NCBI RefSeq assembly: GCF_002909235.1 | Contig: NZ_PHQQ01000001.1 | Location: 124,001 to 188,000, forward strand | Direction: 5' to 3' | Source: Arenibacter catalasegens | GTDB taxonomy: Bacteria > Bacteroidota > Bacteroidia > Flavobacteriales > Flavobacteriaceae | Length of the DNA stretch: 64,000 nucleotides | In this document: positions 63,801-64,000 of the stretch, piece after piece | How the letters are laid out: every line of letters begins with the position of its first letter | How positions within the stretch are numbered: the first letter of the stretch is position 1 | Made by a program: the position numbers and the translations under genes | Notes under the pieces: generated by a model | The model's database searches: none | What the model saw: the letters and a program-made list of their open reading frames with translations, nothing else | Told to the model about the DNA's origin: nothing

Positions 63801-64000
63801 GATGATCCAAATTTTCCAACTCTCCAAAAAATATAAAAATGCCGAAGAATATTCGGTAATGGACCTAGACCTTAATATTAACGAGGGTGAAATTTTTGGA
63901 CTATTAGGACCTAACGGAGCAGGGAAAACAACACTAATTTCCATGTTGAGCTCATTAATAAAACCCACATCGGGCAATTTTTCCATCAATGGATTAACTT
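63801..64000 (+). CDS. ABC transporter ATP-binding protein (partial, C-terminus off the edge)
   Basis: 66 residues visible, from the ATG at 63801. Walker [12 protein letters not shown] with the usual start (IQIFQLSKKYKNAEEYSVMDLDLNINEGEIFG). It is part of the pigment cluster and probably exports the product or precursors to the outer membrane. Confidence 0.9.

Noticed and set aside
1-64000. CRISPR arrays, insertion sequences, integrases, tRNA or rRNA genes
   Set aside because: I looked for spaced identical repeats, transposase or integrase motifs and cloverleaf sequences and saw none.

Overview
The window is chromosomal DNA from a member of the Bacteroidota, almost certainly family Flavobacteriaceae. 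The evidence is the low G+C content, the TAnnTTTG-type promoter elements, a roughly 1,120-residue SecA, BshC (bacillithiol synthesis), the recQ/kdsD-tatC-lptB neighbourhood, and a flexirubin-type (DarA/DarB plus tyrosine ammonia-lyase) pigment cluster. I cannot fix the genus. I see no rRNA, tRNA, CRISPR array, prophage or insertion sequence.

Layout. 1-11,300: housekeeping and cell-envelope genes (DUF922, OsmC, LysM/PBP1 protein, guaA, a flavin-oxidase-like protein, a PLP decarboxylase, bshC, an M14 peptidase). 11,400-19,700: DUF1569, a GH20 lipoprotein, rluF, a GNAT-nitrilase fusion, a 600-bp gene-free stretch with a strong hairpin, a carboxypeptidase-regulatory-like protein and an LD-carboxypeptidase. 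19,786-34,445: recQ, kdsD, tatC, lptB, pssA, DUF4105, an ABC-F protein, a shrunken methyltransferase relative, a 49-residue membrane protein, a corrinoid adenosyltransferase, DUF2795 and secA. 34,749-35,957: a sensor histidine kinase.

36,000-49,650 is the accessory part. It holds three paralogous small secreted peptides (74, 79 and 79 residues) that share an identical 5' leader and arrays of repeats spaced about 20 bp. Two of them have a conserved 38-39 residue transmembrane ORF just downstream. Copies 2 and 3 lie within a pair of 434-bp direct repeats that bracket a methyltransferase gene and an arsenic-resistance operon (arsR, DUF6428, a tyrosine-phosphatase-like arsenate reductase, ACR3). 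Between peptide copies 1 and 2 lies a TetR-headed gene series (AhpD-like, SDR, GAPDH, EthD, a possible 2OG oxygenase, FrnE/DsbA, FabF, haloacid dehalogenase, DUF1059). A matching pair of operator-like palindromes sits before tetR and before the next gene. GAPDH and FabF both work through a reactive cysteine, so an electrophile or antibiotic response with spare target enzymes is a reasonable hypothesis.

51,826-64,000 is a flexirubin-type aryl-polyene/dialkylresorcinol cluster. It comprises a halogenase-like flavoprotein (divergent), tyrosine ammonia-lyase to make the aryl starter, ketoreductase, ketosynthase, ACP, an LpxL-like acyltransferase, DarA and DarB (resorcinol ring formation), two hot-dog dehydratase-like proteins, a BtrH-like protein and the start of an ABC exporter ATPase. 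The cluster runs off the right edge.

Start codons were moved inward where the longest open frame added residues unlike the family. TTG or GTG starts were kept where no ATG fits (lysM/PBP1, kdsD, the 45,009 methyltransferase, the LpxL-like acyltransferase, the second dehydratase). All motif positions were counted by eye.
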